DNA of 16,098 bases from Desulfobacteraceae bacterium (GCA_023140455.1 JAGLLQ010000363.1:1-16098), one strand, 5' to 3'; shown: positions 7,903 through 15,533, counted from the stretch's first letter. Numbers and translations: made by a program. Notes: generated by a model from the sequence alone, not told the origin.

Positions 7903-8719
7903 TCGATTTATATATTCTAATTCAAAAGAGGTTGGGCTTAATACTATTTTTAGTAAAAAAGGCTCCGGTCTTTATATTGAAGCGGCGGGATTACTGATTT
8001 TTGTTTTGCTCTGGTGTATTTTTTCCTATTTTCTTTTTTCAAAAGAAGGTTCAGAGCACCTTCATGGGTTTTTACCTTTACCTACATTTAAGGCACTTAT
8101 TGATTCCATGACTAATAGTTCTTTTTGGCTTTCTGCCTGGGCAAGTTGTAGAAGGGTGTTTGCAGGAATATTTATTGCCTCAATTATTGGAGTGCCAATA
8201 GGAATTGCAATAGGATACTATCCGGTATTCAGGAAATTTACATATTCACCTATTCAGTTTGTAAGAATGATAAGTCCTCTTTCATGGATGCCTGTTGCTT
8301 TGCTTATCTTTACAAGTTTTGAATCAGCAGTCTCTTTTCTGATTGTAATGGCATGTGTTTGTCCGATTATCCTTAATACAGCGATTGGTGTATTAAATGT
8401 TAATCCGCAATGGATGAAAATGGCAATGAATCAAGGAGCAGGGCATATCCAACTGATAAGAACAATCATTATTCCACATTCGATCCCCTATATGCTTACA
8501 AGTGTCAGACTTGCTTTGGGCATTGCCTGGATTGTACTTGTCCCGGCAGAATTTCTAGGTGTTTCTAACGGATTAGGATATTTGATTAATGATGCAAGGG
8601 ATACAATGGAGTATGACAGGTTGATGGCCTTGATCATTGCTATTGGCATTCTTGGATTTAGTTTAGATAGAATTCTTCAGAAAATTCAAGGTATTTTTAG
8701 CTGGACATGGGCAGAGTAA
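7889..8719 (+). CDS. ABC transporter permease, NitT/TauT family
   Basis: Inner-membrane channel subunit, 276 residues, partner of the ATPase at 5972 and the Tat-exported binding protein. About six hydrophobic segments are visible (roughly 32-50, 90-112, 130-142, 146-168, 203-225, 244-262). The EAA-type coupling loop appears at about 180-200 as MNQGAGHIQLIRTIIIPHSIP, followed by the LALGIAW segment typical of SsuC/TauC/NrtB. The predicted start is TTG 7889, preceded by AAGGGA and overlapping the upstream gene by 14 bases, which suggests translational coupling. The N-terminal ~30 residues are hydrophilic and cytosolic. It is of normal length for the family, and no lesion is seen. Confidence 0.92.
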   Translation: MKSINRFIYSNSKEVGLNTIFSKKGSGLYIEAAGLLIFVLLWCIFSYFLFSKEGSEHLHGFLPLPTFKALIDSMTNSSFWLSAWASCRRVFAGIFIASIIGVPIGIAIGYYPVFRKFTYSPIQFVRMISPLSWMPVALLIFTSFESAVSFLIVMACVCPIILNTAIGVLNVNPQWMKMAMNQGAGHIQLIRTIIIPHSIPYMLTSVRLALGIAWIVLVPAEFLGVSNGLGYLINDARDTMEYDRLMALIIAIGILGFSLDRILQKIQGIFSWTWAE

Positions 8720-8760
8720 ATAAGATAAAATAAAAAAATAATAATATAAGGAGTTTTATT

Positions 8761-10131
8761 ATGGCTGCAGACCCGAACATTAAAATTTTAGTTGCTGATG
8801 ATTCCGGTACTATGCGAGTGATGTTTAAACAGATGTTGAATAAAGCTGGTTTTGAAAATATTGTGGTAGCGGTTAATGGAAAAGATGGTCTGGAGAAAGT
8901 AAAAGAGGAAAAACCTGACCTTATTGTGAGTGATTGGAATATGCCGGTGATGGACGGGCTTGAATTCCTTCAAGAGCTGAGAAAGACAGATAAATATAAA
9001 GATCTGCCATTTATTATGGCAACAGCCCAGTCAGACAAATCGTCACAAATTGCAATTATGGATGCAGGTGGAAATGGCCATGTCCCAAAACCTTTTGATG
9101 AAAAACAAATAAAAAAAGCTGTTGAAAAAGTTTTTGCACCAGAAGGTGAGGGAGATGATAAGCCGAAAAAAAAGAAAAGACAGGTTATCGGCGGCAAGGT
9201 TGAACTTAATGTAGCTCATATCCAAATTACTGATCACCTGGCACTTGGTGTTTTAAAACACAGGATTGATAAAGGTGAAGTTGAACCTGAACATTTTGAC
9301 CTGACAACAAGCCTCAAGCCGGGCTGGAACCCGATTCAAGAGGGGCTTGAAAATGGTGAACTTGATTGTGCATTTGTTTTGGCTCCTATTGCAATGGATC
9401 TTTTCGCTTATGATTCTCCAATACAATTGGTTTTGTTTGCACATAAAAATGGAAGTACATTTGTAAGAAACAGGCATTATGATGTTAGATTTGATTCTCT
9501 CCAAAGTTATTATAAGTATAAAGTTGTTGATATTCCGCATAAAATGTCAGTGCATCATATGCTTGCACATCAGTTTTTAAAAGAACTCGGGCTTAAACCG
9601 GGTGTGCCGGGGAAAACAGCAATTAATGTGAGATTTGAGGTCGTGCCTCCTGTTAAAATGCCCGGGATTATGCAGGAGAATGAGGATGTCGCAGGTTTTA
9701 TGGTTGCAGAGCCTATAGCTACCAAAGCCATATACGGCGAAATTGGAAACCTGGAATTTTTATCTGCAGCACGATGGGATAATCATCCATGTTGTGTTGT
9801 TGCCATGCAACAAGAGTATATTGATAAATATCCTGAAGCTGTTCAGGAATTTGTTTCACTTTTGAAAGATACTGGTGAATATATTGAAGATGATAAGACA
9901 AAGGCTGCAGATATTGCAGTAAGTTTTTTAGACCCTCAAGGGAAGCTTGGCTTAAATTCTCAGGTATTGCAGAATGTGTTTGCTCAGCCCCAGGCAATAA
10001 GATGGGATGGGCTTGATCCTGTTATAGAGGACTTGGATAAAGTTCAAAAATATATGCATGATGTTATGGGGATAGGAAAGATAATTGATCTTGAAAAGTT
10101 TATCAATAAAACATTTGCTAATAATTGTTAA
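8761..10131 (+). CDS. CheY-type receiver fused to a cytosolic NrtA-like substrate-binding domain
   Basis: A 456-residue fusion. Residues 5-125 form a complete receiver: acidic pair Asp13/Asp14, phospho-acceptor Asp58 in the CheY-signature SDWNMPVMDG, Thr88 and Lys110 in KPF; His107 takes the place of CheY Tyr106. A charged linker (126-146, GDDKPKKKKRQ core) leads to an NMT1/NrtA-like binding module from about 147 to the end. Its motifs include LDCAFVLAPIAMDLF (201-215), VHHMLAH (264-270), VAEPIA and NHPCCVV (341-347). There is no signal peptide or membrane helix, so both halves should be cytosolic. It has a strong AAGGAG (8748-8753) and lies 41 bases after the permease. Inferred role: coupling internal ligand binding to phosphorylation signalling, an intramolecular parallel to NasS-NasT. 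No cognate histidine kinase is in the window. Confidence 0.9.
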   Translation: MAADPNIKILVADDSGTMRVMFKQMLNKAGFENIVVAVNGKDGLEKVKEEKPDLIVSDWNMPVMDGLEFLQELRKTDKYKDLPFIMATAQSDKSSQIAIMDAGGNGHVPKPFDEKQIKKAVEKVFAPEGEGDDKPKKKKRQVIGGKVELNVAHIQITDHLALGVLKHRIDKGEVEPEHFDLTTSLKPGWNPIQEGLENGELDCAFVLAPIAMDLFAYDSPIQLVLFAHKNGSTFVRNRHYDVRFDSLQSYYKYKVVDIPHKMSVHHMLAHQFLKELGLKPGVPGKTAINVRFEVVPPVKMPGIMQENEDVAGFMVAEPIATKAIYGEIGNLEFLSAARWDNHPCCVVAMQQEYIDKYPEAVQEFVSLLKDTGEYIEDDKTKAADIAVSFLDPQGKLGLNSQVLQNVFAQPQAIRWDGLDPVIEDLDKVQKYMHDVMGIGKIIDLEKFINKTFANNC

Positions 10132-10132
10132 T

Positions 10133-10146
10133 AATTACATGTAATT
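10133..10146. repeat. Perfect 14-bp palindrome after the receiver fusion gene
   Basis: AATTACATGTAATT is a perfect palindrome with no spacer, lying 1 base after the fusion gene's stop and 16 bases before the next start. It may be an operator or chance; it is not a terminator, as it has no loop or T-tract. Confidence 0.3.
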
Positions 10147-10161
10147 CAGGCGAGGTATAGA

Positions 10162-10788
10162 ATGAAACTTACAGACCCGGATATTATAAAAGAAGGTGAA
10201 AAAGATTTAATTGATGCTATAAAAGATGACCTTGATTTAGATTCAATAAATGAAATTATCAAAGACAAATTAAAAGTAAAAAATCTTGAATCCAAGGGTG
10301 GTAAGATTATTGTTCACAATAATGAGATTGCTTTTCAAATTGAATTTGAACTCAGCTTGAATGGAAGTTTGATGTTTGACAGGGAAGGGAATTATATCCC
10401 TGATGACAAGGATATTGGTTTAATTGAGGAACCTGAACCCCCGAAAGATGAAGATAAAGCAGAGGACACAGGTAAAGAAGAAGAGATAGAAGAGATAGAA
10501 AATGAGGTAGAGTCTGAAGCTGAAGCAGCCGAAGAAAAGGATGATGAAGATGTTGAATCTGATGATGATGTTGAAAATATTGCCTCTGAATTGATAACAG
10601 GGGATGATCTTGTTGCGGACGACCTGTCTAATGATTCTGAAAGTGATGAGCTGTCAGAAATAGATTTGGATATAGAAGGGTTTGAAGATGAAGACGATGA
10701 CGATGATATAGATTTTTCCGATGATGAAGATATTGATGATATTTTAAAAGAGAGCAGAGAGTTTTGGGAAAATAAGAAAAGTGAATAA
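10162..10788 (+). CDS. Extremely acidic protein of unknown function
   Basis: I do not recognise a family. The 208-residue protein has two parts. Residues 1 to about 80 look folded: helical, charged (LIDAIKDDLDLDSINEIIKD), then two strands (GGKIIVHNNEIAFQIEFEL). Residues from about 84 on are low-complexity, with roughly half of all positions Asp or Glu, including clusters EEEIEE and DEDDDDD, ending in a less acidic tail with REFWENKK. No signal peptide, membrane helix or cysteine is seen. GAGG precedes ATG 10162 by about 7 bases. It is 30 bases after the receiver fusion and 22 bases before the PP-loop gene, so it probably shares a transcript with one or both. Acidic tails can bind cations or basic partners or mimic nucleic acid; none of this can be chosen from sequence. 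Confidence 0.75.
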   Translation: MKLTDPDIIKEGEKDLIDAIKDDLDLDSINEIIKDKLKVKNLESKGGKIIVHNNEIAFQIEFELSLNGSLMFDREGNYIPDDKDIGLIEEPEPPKDEDKAEDTGKEEEIEEIENEVESEAEAAEEKDDEDVESDDDVENIASELITGDDLVADDLSNDSESDELSEIDLDIEGFEDEDDDDDIDFSDDEDIDDILKESREFWENKKSE

Positions 10789-10810
10789 GGCTTGTTCAAT
10801 ATAATTAAGT

Positions 10811-11830
10811 ATGGTTGTTGATTCGAAATTATTAAATAAGAAAAAAGCACTTGGAATTACTTCTGGCGGTCTTGACAGTATTCTATCAGCATTGGTTTTA
10901 AAAGATCAGGGGATTGATGTCTCCTGGATTTGTTTTAAAACCCCGTTTTTTTCTTCTGACGCTGCAGTGAGATCTGCTAAAACTCTTAATATCCCTTTAA
11001 AAGTAGAAGATATTACTGAGATCTATCTTTCATTACTCAAAGCTCCTCAAGCAGGCTTTGGGAAGAATATGAATCCCTGCATGGATTGCCATGCCCTGAT
11101 GTTTGAAATGGCCGGGAAAGAGATGAAAAGACAGCAGGCTGACTTTCTTTTTTCAGGTGAAGTCGTAGGGCAACGTCCCAAATCACAGACTAAAAATTCC
11201 ATGAGATATGTGGAAAAAAATTCCGGGTTTGCAGGATTAATATTGCGTCCTCTCAGCGCAAAATTGCTCTTGGAAACTATCCCTGAACAAAAAGGATGGG
11301 TTGATCGTTCAAGGTTATTAGATATTTCCGGCCGGTCCCGAAAAATTCAAATGGAAATGGCAGAAAAATATGGAATTAAAGATTATCCCACTCCTGCCGG
11401 CGGCTGTCTCCTGACAGATGCAGCCTTTTCTAATAAATTGAGAGATCTAATGTATGTGCAGAAAAATTATGAAATAAGAGAATTATATCTTTTAAAACAT
11501 GGTCGTCATTTTAGAATTGATAACAGGCTCAAGGTAATTGTGGGCAGGTCTAAAGAGGATAATGATAATATTTTAAAATATTATCAAAAAGATAAAGATA
11601 CTCTGATAAATCCTGCATCTTTGCCCGGTCCTGTTGTTTTGATTGTGTCAGGGGATGAAACAGATAAGATAGAAAAAACCGGGGGGCTTATTTGTGCTTC
11701 TTATACAAAAGCAAAACCTGGTGATTTAACAGATATACATATTGTATATCCTGATAAAGATTCAAACACAGAAAAAATATTTCAGGTAAAAGCCCGCCAG
11801 TGTTCAGATTTTAAAGAACTTATGGTTTGA
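10811..11830 (+). CDS. PP-loop ATPase resembling ThiI/MnmA tRNA-thiolation enzymes, with NFACT-R-like tail
   Basis: Predicted to adenylate a nucleoside, most likely in tRNA, for sulfur transfer. The PP-loop SGGLDS (18-23) lies at the N-terminus. Cysteines in NPCMDCH (Cys90, Cys93) and PAGGCLLTD (Cys199) match the pattern of MnmA-like and iron-sulfur TtuA-like thiolases, where such cysteines are catalytic or hold a cluster. From about residue 268 the chain (PGPVVLIVSG, then ICASYTKAKPGD) resembles the NFACT-R/DUF814 RNA-binding domain. Length is 339 residues; homologues I recall are annotated as tRNA 4-thiouridine synthase or 2-thiouridylate methyltransferase. There is no THUMP or rhodanese domain, so it is not canonical ThiI. 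The ribosome site before ATG 10811 is weak. It converges with the response regulator downstream. Exact modification is unknown. Confidence 0.75.
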   Translation: MVVDSKLLNKKKALGITSGGLDSILSALVLKDQGIDVSWICFKTPFFSSDAAVRSAKTLNIPLKVEDITEIYLSLLKAPQAGFGKNMNPCMDCHALMFEMAGKEMKRQQADFLFSGEVVGQRPKSQTKNSMRYVEKNSGFAGLILRPLSAKLLLETIPEQKGWVDRSRLLDISGRSRKIQMEMAEKYGIKDYPTPAGGCLLTDAAFSNKLRDLMYVQKNYEIRELYLLKHGRHFRIDNRLKVIVGRSKEDNDNILKYYQKDKDTLINPASLPGPVVLIVSGDETDKIEKTGGLICASYTKAKPGDLTDIHIVYPDKDSNTEKIFQVKARQCSDFKELMV

Positions 11831-11862
11831 AATTGAATAAAACCTTTGAATGATGCTTTATT

Positions 11863-12348
11863 TTAGTGGAAGGTCATCTTATCCCAGAAATCTTTTTCAT
11901 CCTTAACCCAGTCTTCTCCGAATTTATTTTCACAGAATGAAGCAAGTCGGGTATACCATTTTTTCCAAGGATTTTTTCCCTTTGCTTTTGCGTCAAGAAC
12001 ATCATTGAGAAATATCTCAATATCAGCCATTTCTTCTTTTGGAATATAATACTGAGCGCCGCCTTTGTATGATTTTTCAATACTTTCAGGGCTTAAGGCA
12101 TGAGCTGTAAGCATTACAGTTAATATTTTTTTGTCAGTTGCAATATCCAGAAGCGCATATCCGTCAACACCCATAATATCAAGAATAGCAATATCAAATT
12201 TTTGATTATTTAATAAAGATTTTGCATCTTCAAAATTTGCAGCTTTGGCAATTTCACACATGTTTAAAAGTTCTTCGAGAGATTCAAGAATATCTGGTTC
12301 GTCATCAACAATCAGAACTTTTTTATTCTCAAGTAGGTTTTCTGCCAT
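11863..12348 (-). CDS. Single-receiver response regulator with short C-terminal extension
   Basis: A 161-residue protein. Residues 9 to about 120 are a receiver with Asp15/Asp16 (VDDEPD), phospho-acceptor Asp57 (AILDIMG), Thr81 (MLTAHA) and Lys104 (IPKEE); the usual Pro after the acceptor's +2 residue is absent. The last ~35 residues (KKWYTRLASFCENKFGEDW and an FWDK end) are basic/aromatic and not a known output domain. It therefore likely acts by protein contact, as a phosphotransfer or sink partner. AAGGA precedes the ATG by a normal spacing. It lies 65 bases downstream of rlmN on the same strand. No kinase is nearby. Confidence 0.88.
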   Translation of the reverse strand: MAENLLENKKVLIVDDEPDILESLEELLNMCEIAKAANFEDAKSLLNNQKFDIAILDIMGVDGYALLDIATDKKILTVMLTAHALSPESIEKSYKGGAQYYIPKEEMADIEIFLNDVLDAKAKGKNPWKKWYTRLASFCENKFGEDWVKDEKDFWDKMTFH

Positions 12349-12372
12349 AATTTTTCCTTTTCTATTTTTAAA

Positions 12373-12387
12373 AGCTATTAAATAGCT
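12373..12387 (-). terminator. Weak hairpin between rlmN and the response regulator
   Basis: On the minus strand AGCTATT and AATAGCT are complementary around a single T, giving at most a 6-bp stem with a 3-base loop, followed by TTTT. This could attenuate transcription from rlmN into the response regulator, but the stem is short and AT-rich. Confidence 0.25.
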
Positions 12388-12413
12388 GGTTTATCAAAAA
12401 AAATCAATAATAC

Positions 12414-13463
12414 TTAATTATTTTTGTCAATTAAAAGTTTGGCTTTAAGTTGACCGCAGGCCGCTGATATATCATTTCCTTTACTCTTTCTGATAATTGC
12501 AGTAAAGTTTTTATCAAGCAGAATTTGTAAGAATTTACTTACTTTTTTATTTGAAGGTTTTTTAAATGTTGTTCTATCATGCTCATTAAAAGGAATAAGA
12601 TTTATTTTTGCTTTGATGGGAGCAAGCATTCTACATAATCTAACAGCATCATCTTCAGTGTCATTAACACCATCAATCAGAATATATTCAAATGTTATTT
12701 TATTCCTTGGTCTCATTTTAAATGTTTTACAGGCATTAAGAAGCTGTTTAAGAGGGTACCTATTATTTATCGGCATGAGCATTGATCGTGTTTCATCATC
12801 TGTGGCATTGAGGGAGACAGCAAGATTAGCATTTGTAACATGTCCGAGTTTCTCCATTTCAGGTACAAGTCCACAGGTTGAGATTGTGATTTTACCAACC
12901 GAGAGTTTGAGTCCATAATCAGCATCTGTCATTACTTTTAGTGCCTGAATAATTGTGTCATAGTTTGCTAGAGGCTCACCCATGCCCATAAACACAATAT
13001 TTGCAATTTTATTATTATTTTTATCCTCTGTTAGGTATTGCCTGATATCACGGATTTGCGAGATTATTTCCGAAGGGTATAGATTTCTTTTAAAACCACC
13101 TTTTGCAGTAAGACAAAATTTGCAACCTTGAGCACATCCAACCTGGGATGATATGCAAAGTGTATAATGATCTTTTACAGGAATAAGGACAGATTCAATA
13201 TGGTTTCCATCTTTGAGTTTAAATAGAAATTTTTCTGTCTTGTCTGAAGATTGTTCTTTATTTTCAAGATATAGTCTCGGAATGTTGAAGTTTTCATTCA
13301 ATAATGTCCGCATTTCTTTACCAATATCGGTCATTTCTTCAAAACTATTGGCCTGCCGTATATAAATCCATTTAAAAATCTGCTTTGCCCTGAAAGGTCT
13401 AATCCCGTTTTTTTCAAGCCATTCAGACAATTCTTCCCTGGAATAATTTAAAATATCCTGCAT
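12414..13463 (-). CDS. rlmN: Dual-specificity 23S rRNA A2503 / tRNA A37 C2-methyltransferase RlmN
   Basis: Radical-SAM enzyme that methylates C2 of A2503 in 23S rRNA and A37 in some tRNAs. The chain is 349 residues from the chosen start. CAQGCKFC (Cys110, 114, 117) binds the 4Fe-4S cluster. Cys103 (in LCISSQVG) and Cys336 (in SAACGQL) match the conserved cysteine pair that forms and resolves the methyl-cysteine intermediate. GMGEPLANYD and FEYILIDGVND are further family blocks. The N-terminal helical domain (FRAKQIFKWIY) is present. I chose ATG at 13463 because AGGAG lies about 10 bases upstream and the protein then begins as homologues do; an in-frame ATG at 13505 would add 14 unusual residues. 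It is divergent from ffh. Confidence 0.95.
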   Translation of the reverse strand: MQDILNYSREELSEWLEKNGIRPFRAKQIFKWIYIRQANSFEEMTDIGKEMRTLLNENFNIPRLYLENKEQSSDKTEKFLFKLKDGNHIESVLIPVKDHYTLCISSQVGCAQGCKFCLTAKGGFKRNLYPSEIISQIRDIRQYLTEDKNNNKIANIVFMGMGEPLANYDTIIQALKVMTDADYGLKLSVGKITISTCGLVPEMEKLGHVTNANLAVSLNATDDETRSMLMPINNRYPLKQLLNACKTFKMRPRNKITFEYILIDGVNDTEDDAVRLCRMLAPIKAKINLIPFNEHDRTTFKKPSNKKVSKFLQILLDKNFTAIIRKSKGNDISAACGQLKAKLLIDKNN

Positions 13464-13493
13464 TAATTTCAAGCTCCTAATTATAATAATGTC

Positions 13494-13522
13494 TTGACAT
13501 ATCACGAAATTTATATTAATTT
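13494..13522 (+). promoter_or_regulatory. Candidate promoter for the ffh operon
   Basis: A perfect TTGACA (13494-13499) is followed after 17 bases by TAATTT (13517-13522), a 3/6 match to the -10 consensus. It lies about 95 bases upstream of ffh in the rlmN-ffh divergent gap. The perfect -35 is the main support. Confidence 0.35.
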
Positions 13523-13617
13523 CAATAGGTTTAGAGTACGTGATAATAAAAAGTTGATTTTGGGATGAATTTAACAGGTATTTAACAAGCTAAAAAGATA
13601 ATAATTTAAGTTAATTT

Positions 13618-14943
13618 ATGTTTGATAATTTAAGTGACAAACTTGATTCTGTATTTAAAAAGTTCAAGGGGCGTGGCACGCTCAATGAGAAGAATATTGA
13701 GGATGGCTTAAAACAAGTGCGCATGGCGCTTCTTGAAGCTGATGTAAATTACAAAGTTGTTAAAGATGTTGTTTCAGGTATAAAAGAGAGAGCTCTTGGA
13801 ACCGAAGTAATGAAAAGCCTCACTCCGGGACAGCAGGTTATAAAGATTGTAAATGATGAATTTACAAGGATGATGGGTTCGACCCATGAAGGCCTGGATT
13901 TGTCTGGTAAAGGACCTGTTTCCATAATGCTTGTTGGACTGCAGGGCTCTGGAAAAACTACAACTGCTGGTAAACTTGCTTATTATTTGGCTAATAATGG
14001 AAGAAAACCATTGTTGGTACCAGTGGATGTGTATAGACCTGCTGCTATCGATCAGTTAAAGAAAATCGGGCAACAGCTTGGCTTCCCTGTTTTTGATTCA
14101 GATCCTGATATGGATCCTGTAAAAATTTGCCAGAATGCCCGTAATGAAGCTGTAAAGCAAGGGTGTGATACAATGCTTCTTGATACGGCGGGTCGGCTAC
14201 ATCAGGACGAAGAACTGATGGCAGAGTTGAGCCGGTTAAAGAAAAGCAGTAACCCGTCAGAAATACTTTTGGTGGCAGATGCTATGACCGGGCAGGATGC
14301 TGTTAATATTGCCTCATCTTTTGATGAGCGTCTTGACTTAACAGGTGTTGTCCTGACAAAAATGGATGGTGATGCAAGAGGTGGTGCTGCTCTTTCGATT
14401 AATGCAGTCACTGGTAAACCGTTAAAGTTTATAGGTGTCGGGGAAAAATCAAAAGCTTTAGAAGCTTTTCATCCGGACAGAATGGCTTCAAGGATTTTAG
14501 GAATGGGAGATACGCTCTCATTTATTGAAAAAGCCCAGGAAGCAGTTGACCAAAAAGAAGCAGCAAAACTTGAAAAAAAACTCAAGAAGAATCGTTTTAC
14601 TCTCGAGGATTTCCGTAATCAGATGCAGTCTGTAAGGAAAATGGGATCTATTAAAGACCTTATTGGCATGATACCGGGAATAAATAAAAAGATGCTTAAA
14701 GGAATTAATGTTGATGACAAGGAACTCGGAAGAATTGAAGCTATCATTAATTCAATGACCCCAGAGGAACGGAAAAAACATTTGATTATCAAAGCAAGCA
14801 GAAAAAAAAGAATTGCAAAGGGAAGTGGTGTTAGTGTTCAGGATGTTAACAAGCTTCTCAAAAGTTATTCTCAGACAATGAAAATGGTTAAAAAATTTAA
14901 TAAAGGTGGCATGAGTTCTTTACAGAACATGCTTCCATTTTAA
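13618..14943 (+). CDS. ffh: Signal recognition particle protein Ffh (SRP54)
   Basis: GTPase that, with 4.5S RNA, captures signal sequences on ribosomes and docks with FtsY at the membrane. Of normal length at 441 residues. The N domain includes LKQVRMALLEADVNYKVV. The G domain has the P-loop GLQGSGKTT (107-115), the DVYRPAA motif, DTAGR, and TKMDGDARGGAA. The M domain (from about 320) contains the SRP-RNA-binding GMIPGINK segment, the SRKKRIAKGSG motif and a methionine-bearing C-terminus. Upstream Shine-Dalgarno is weak (TTAAG region). It is followed 15 bases later by rpsP, an arrangement common in bacteria, so it probably heads the operon. Confidence 0.97.
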   Translation: MFDNLSDKLDSVFKKFKGRGTLNEKNIEDGLKQVRMALLEADVNYKVVKDVVSGIKERALGTEVMKSLTPGQQVIKIVNDEFTRMMGSTHEGLDLSGKGPVSIMLVGLQGSGKTTTAGKLAYYLANNGRKPLLVPVDVYRPAAIDQLKKIGQQLGFPVFDSDPDMDPVKICQNARNEAVKQGCDTMLLDTAGRLHQDEELMAELSRLKKSSNPSEILLVADAMTGQDAVNIASSFDERLDLTGVVLTKMDGDARGGAALSINAVTGKPLKFIGVGEKSKALEAFHPDRMASRILGMGDTLSFIEKAQEAVDQKEAAKLEKKLKKNRFTLEDFRNQMQSVRKMGSIKDLIGMIPGINKKMLKGINVDDKELGRIEAIINSMTPEERKKHLIIKASRKKRIAKGSGVSVQDVNKLLKSYSQTMKMVKKFNKGGMSSLQNMLPF

Positions 14944-14958
14944 GGAGAAAGAAAGTAA

Positions 14959-15213
14959 ATGGCAGTAAAAATCAGACTTTCCAGAAAAGGAACAAAGAAA
15001 AGACCTTTTTACAGAATTGTTGCAGCAGATGTAGAAGCACCAAGAGATGGTAAATACCTTGAAAACCTTGGTACATATAATCCAATGGTTGACCCTGCAG
15101 TTGTAACTTTAAAAGATGAGAGGATACAATACTGGTTAACTGAAGGTGCGCAAACAACCACGACAGTGAAAAGTATTTTGAAAAAACAGGGTTTCAGTTT
15201 GAATCCTGCATAG
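14959..15213 (+). CDS. rpsP: 30S ribosomal protein S16
   Basis: Small-subunit assembly protein. The 84-residue sequence opens with the typical MAVKIRLSRKGTKKRPFYRI and keeps LGTYNP and the YWL..GAQ.T.TV block. TAAGGAG just upstream overlaps the ffh stop, giving a strong ribosome site. First of the rpsP-khpA-rimM-trmD block. Confidence 0.97.
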   Translation: MAVKIRLSRKGTKKRPFYRIVAADVEAPRDGKYLENLGTYNPMVDPAVVTLKDERIQYWLTEGAQTTTTVKSILKKQGFSLNPA

Positions 15214-15267
15214 GAGTGTGTTGATGTTCCGTGTTTTCAATACCCCATAGAAAAAGGAGAGGTAGCT

Positions 15268-15498
15268 ATGAAAGAGTTGATCACTTATATTGCAAAAGCA
15301 TTAGTTGATAATCCTGACCAGGTAGAAGTTCTTGAAGTTAAGGGTGGACAAACATCTGTTCTTGAGTTGAAAGTGGCAAAAGAAGATCTGGGGAAGGTTA
15401 TTGGAAAGCAAGGTAGATCTGCTCGAGCCATGAGAACTATTTTAAGTGCTGCTTCAACCAAGATAAAAAAGCGTACGGTTCTTGAGATTGTCGAATAA
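15268..15498 (+). CDS. khpA: KH-domain RNA-binding protein KhpA
   Basis: A 76-residue single KH domain with the nucleic-acid-contacting loop GKQG within [15 protein letters not shown]. KhpA proteins usually work with KhpB/Jag in RNA binding that affects cell division or envelope growth in Gram-positives; the deltaproteobacterial role is less defined. AAGGAGAGG precedes ATG 15268. Position between rpsP and rimM is the classic location. Confidence 0.95.
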   Translation: MKELITYIAKALVDNPDQVEVLEVKGGQTSVLELKVAKEDLGKVIGKQGRSARAMRTILSAASTKIKKRTVLEIVE

Positions 15499-15533
15499 TT
15501 ACGAGTCGAATAATTTGGTGAGTTGAAAAATTA

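Noticed and set aside
10392..10850. 152-residue Ser-rich open frame on the minus strand
   Set aside because: It is the antisense of the GAT/GAA-rich acidic tail gene; the Ser/Ile bias follows directly from complementing Asp/Glu codons, and it has no ribosome site.
11831..11862. Terminator between the convergent PP-loop and response regulator genes
   Set aside because: Only weak AATAAA/TTTATT complementarity around a long loop; no stable stem.
13480..13485. Perfect minus-strand TATAAT upstream of rlmN
   Set aside because: It lies only a few bases before the ribosome site, so a transcript from it would lose the site, and there is no -35 match at the right spacing.
13464..13505. Longer RlmN start at 13505
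   Set aside because: The extra 14 residues are atypical and the AGGAG site fits the internal ATG at 13463.
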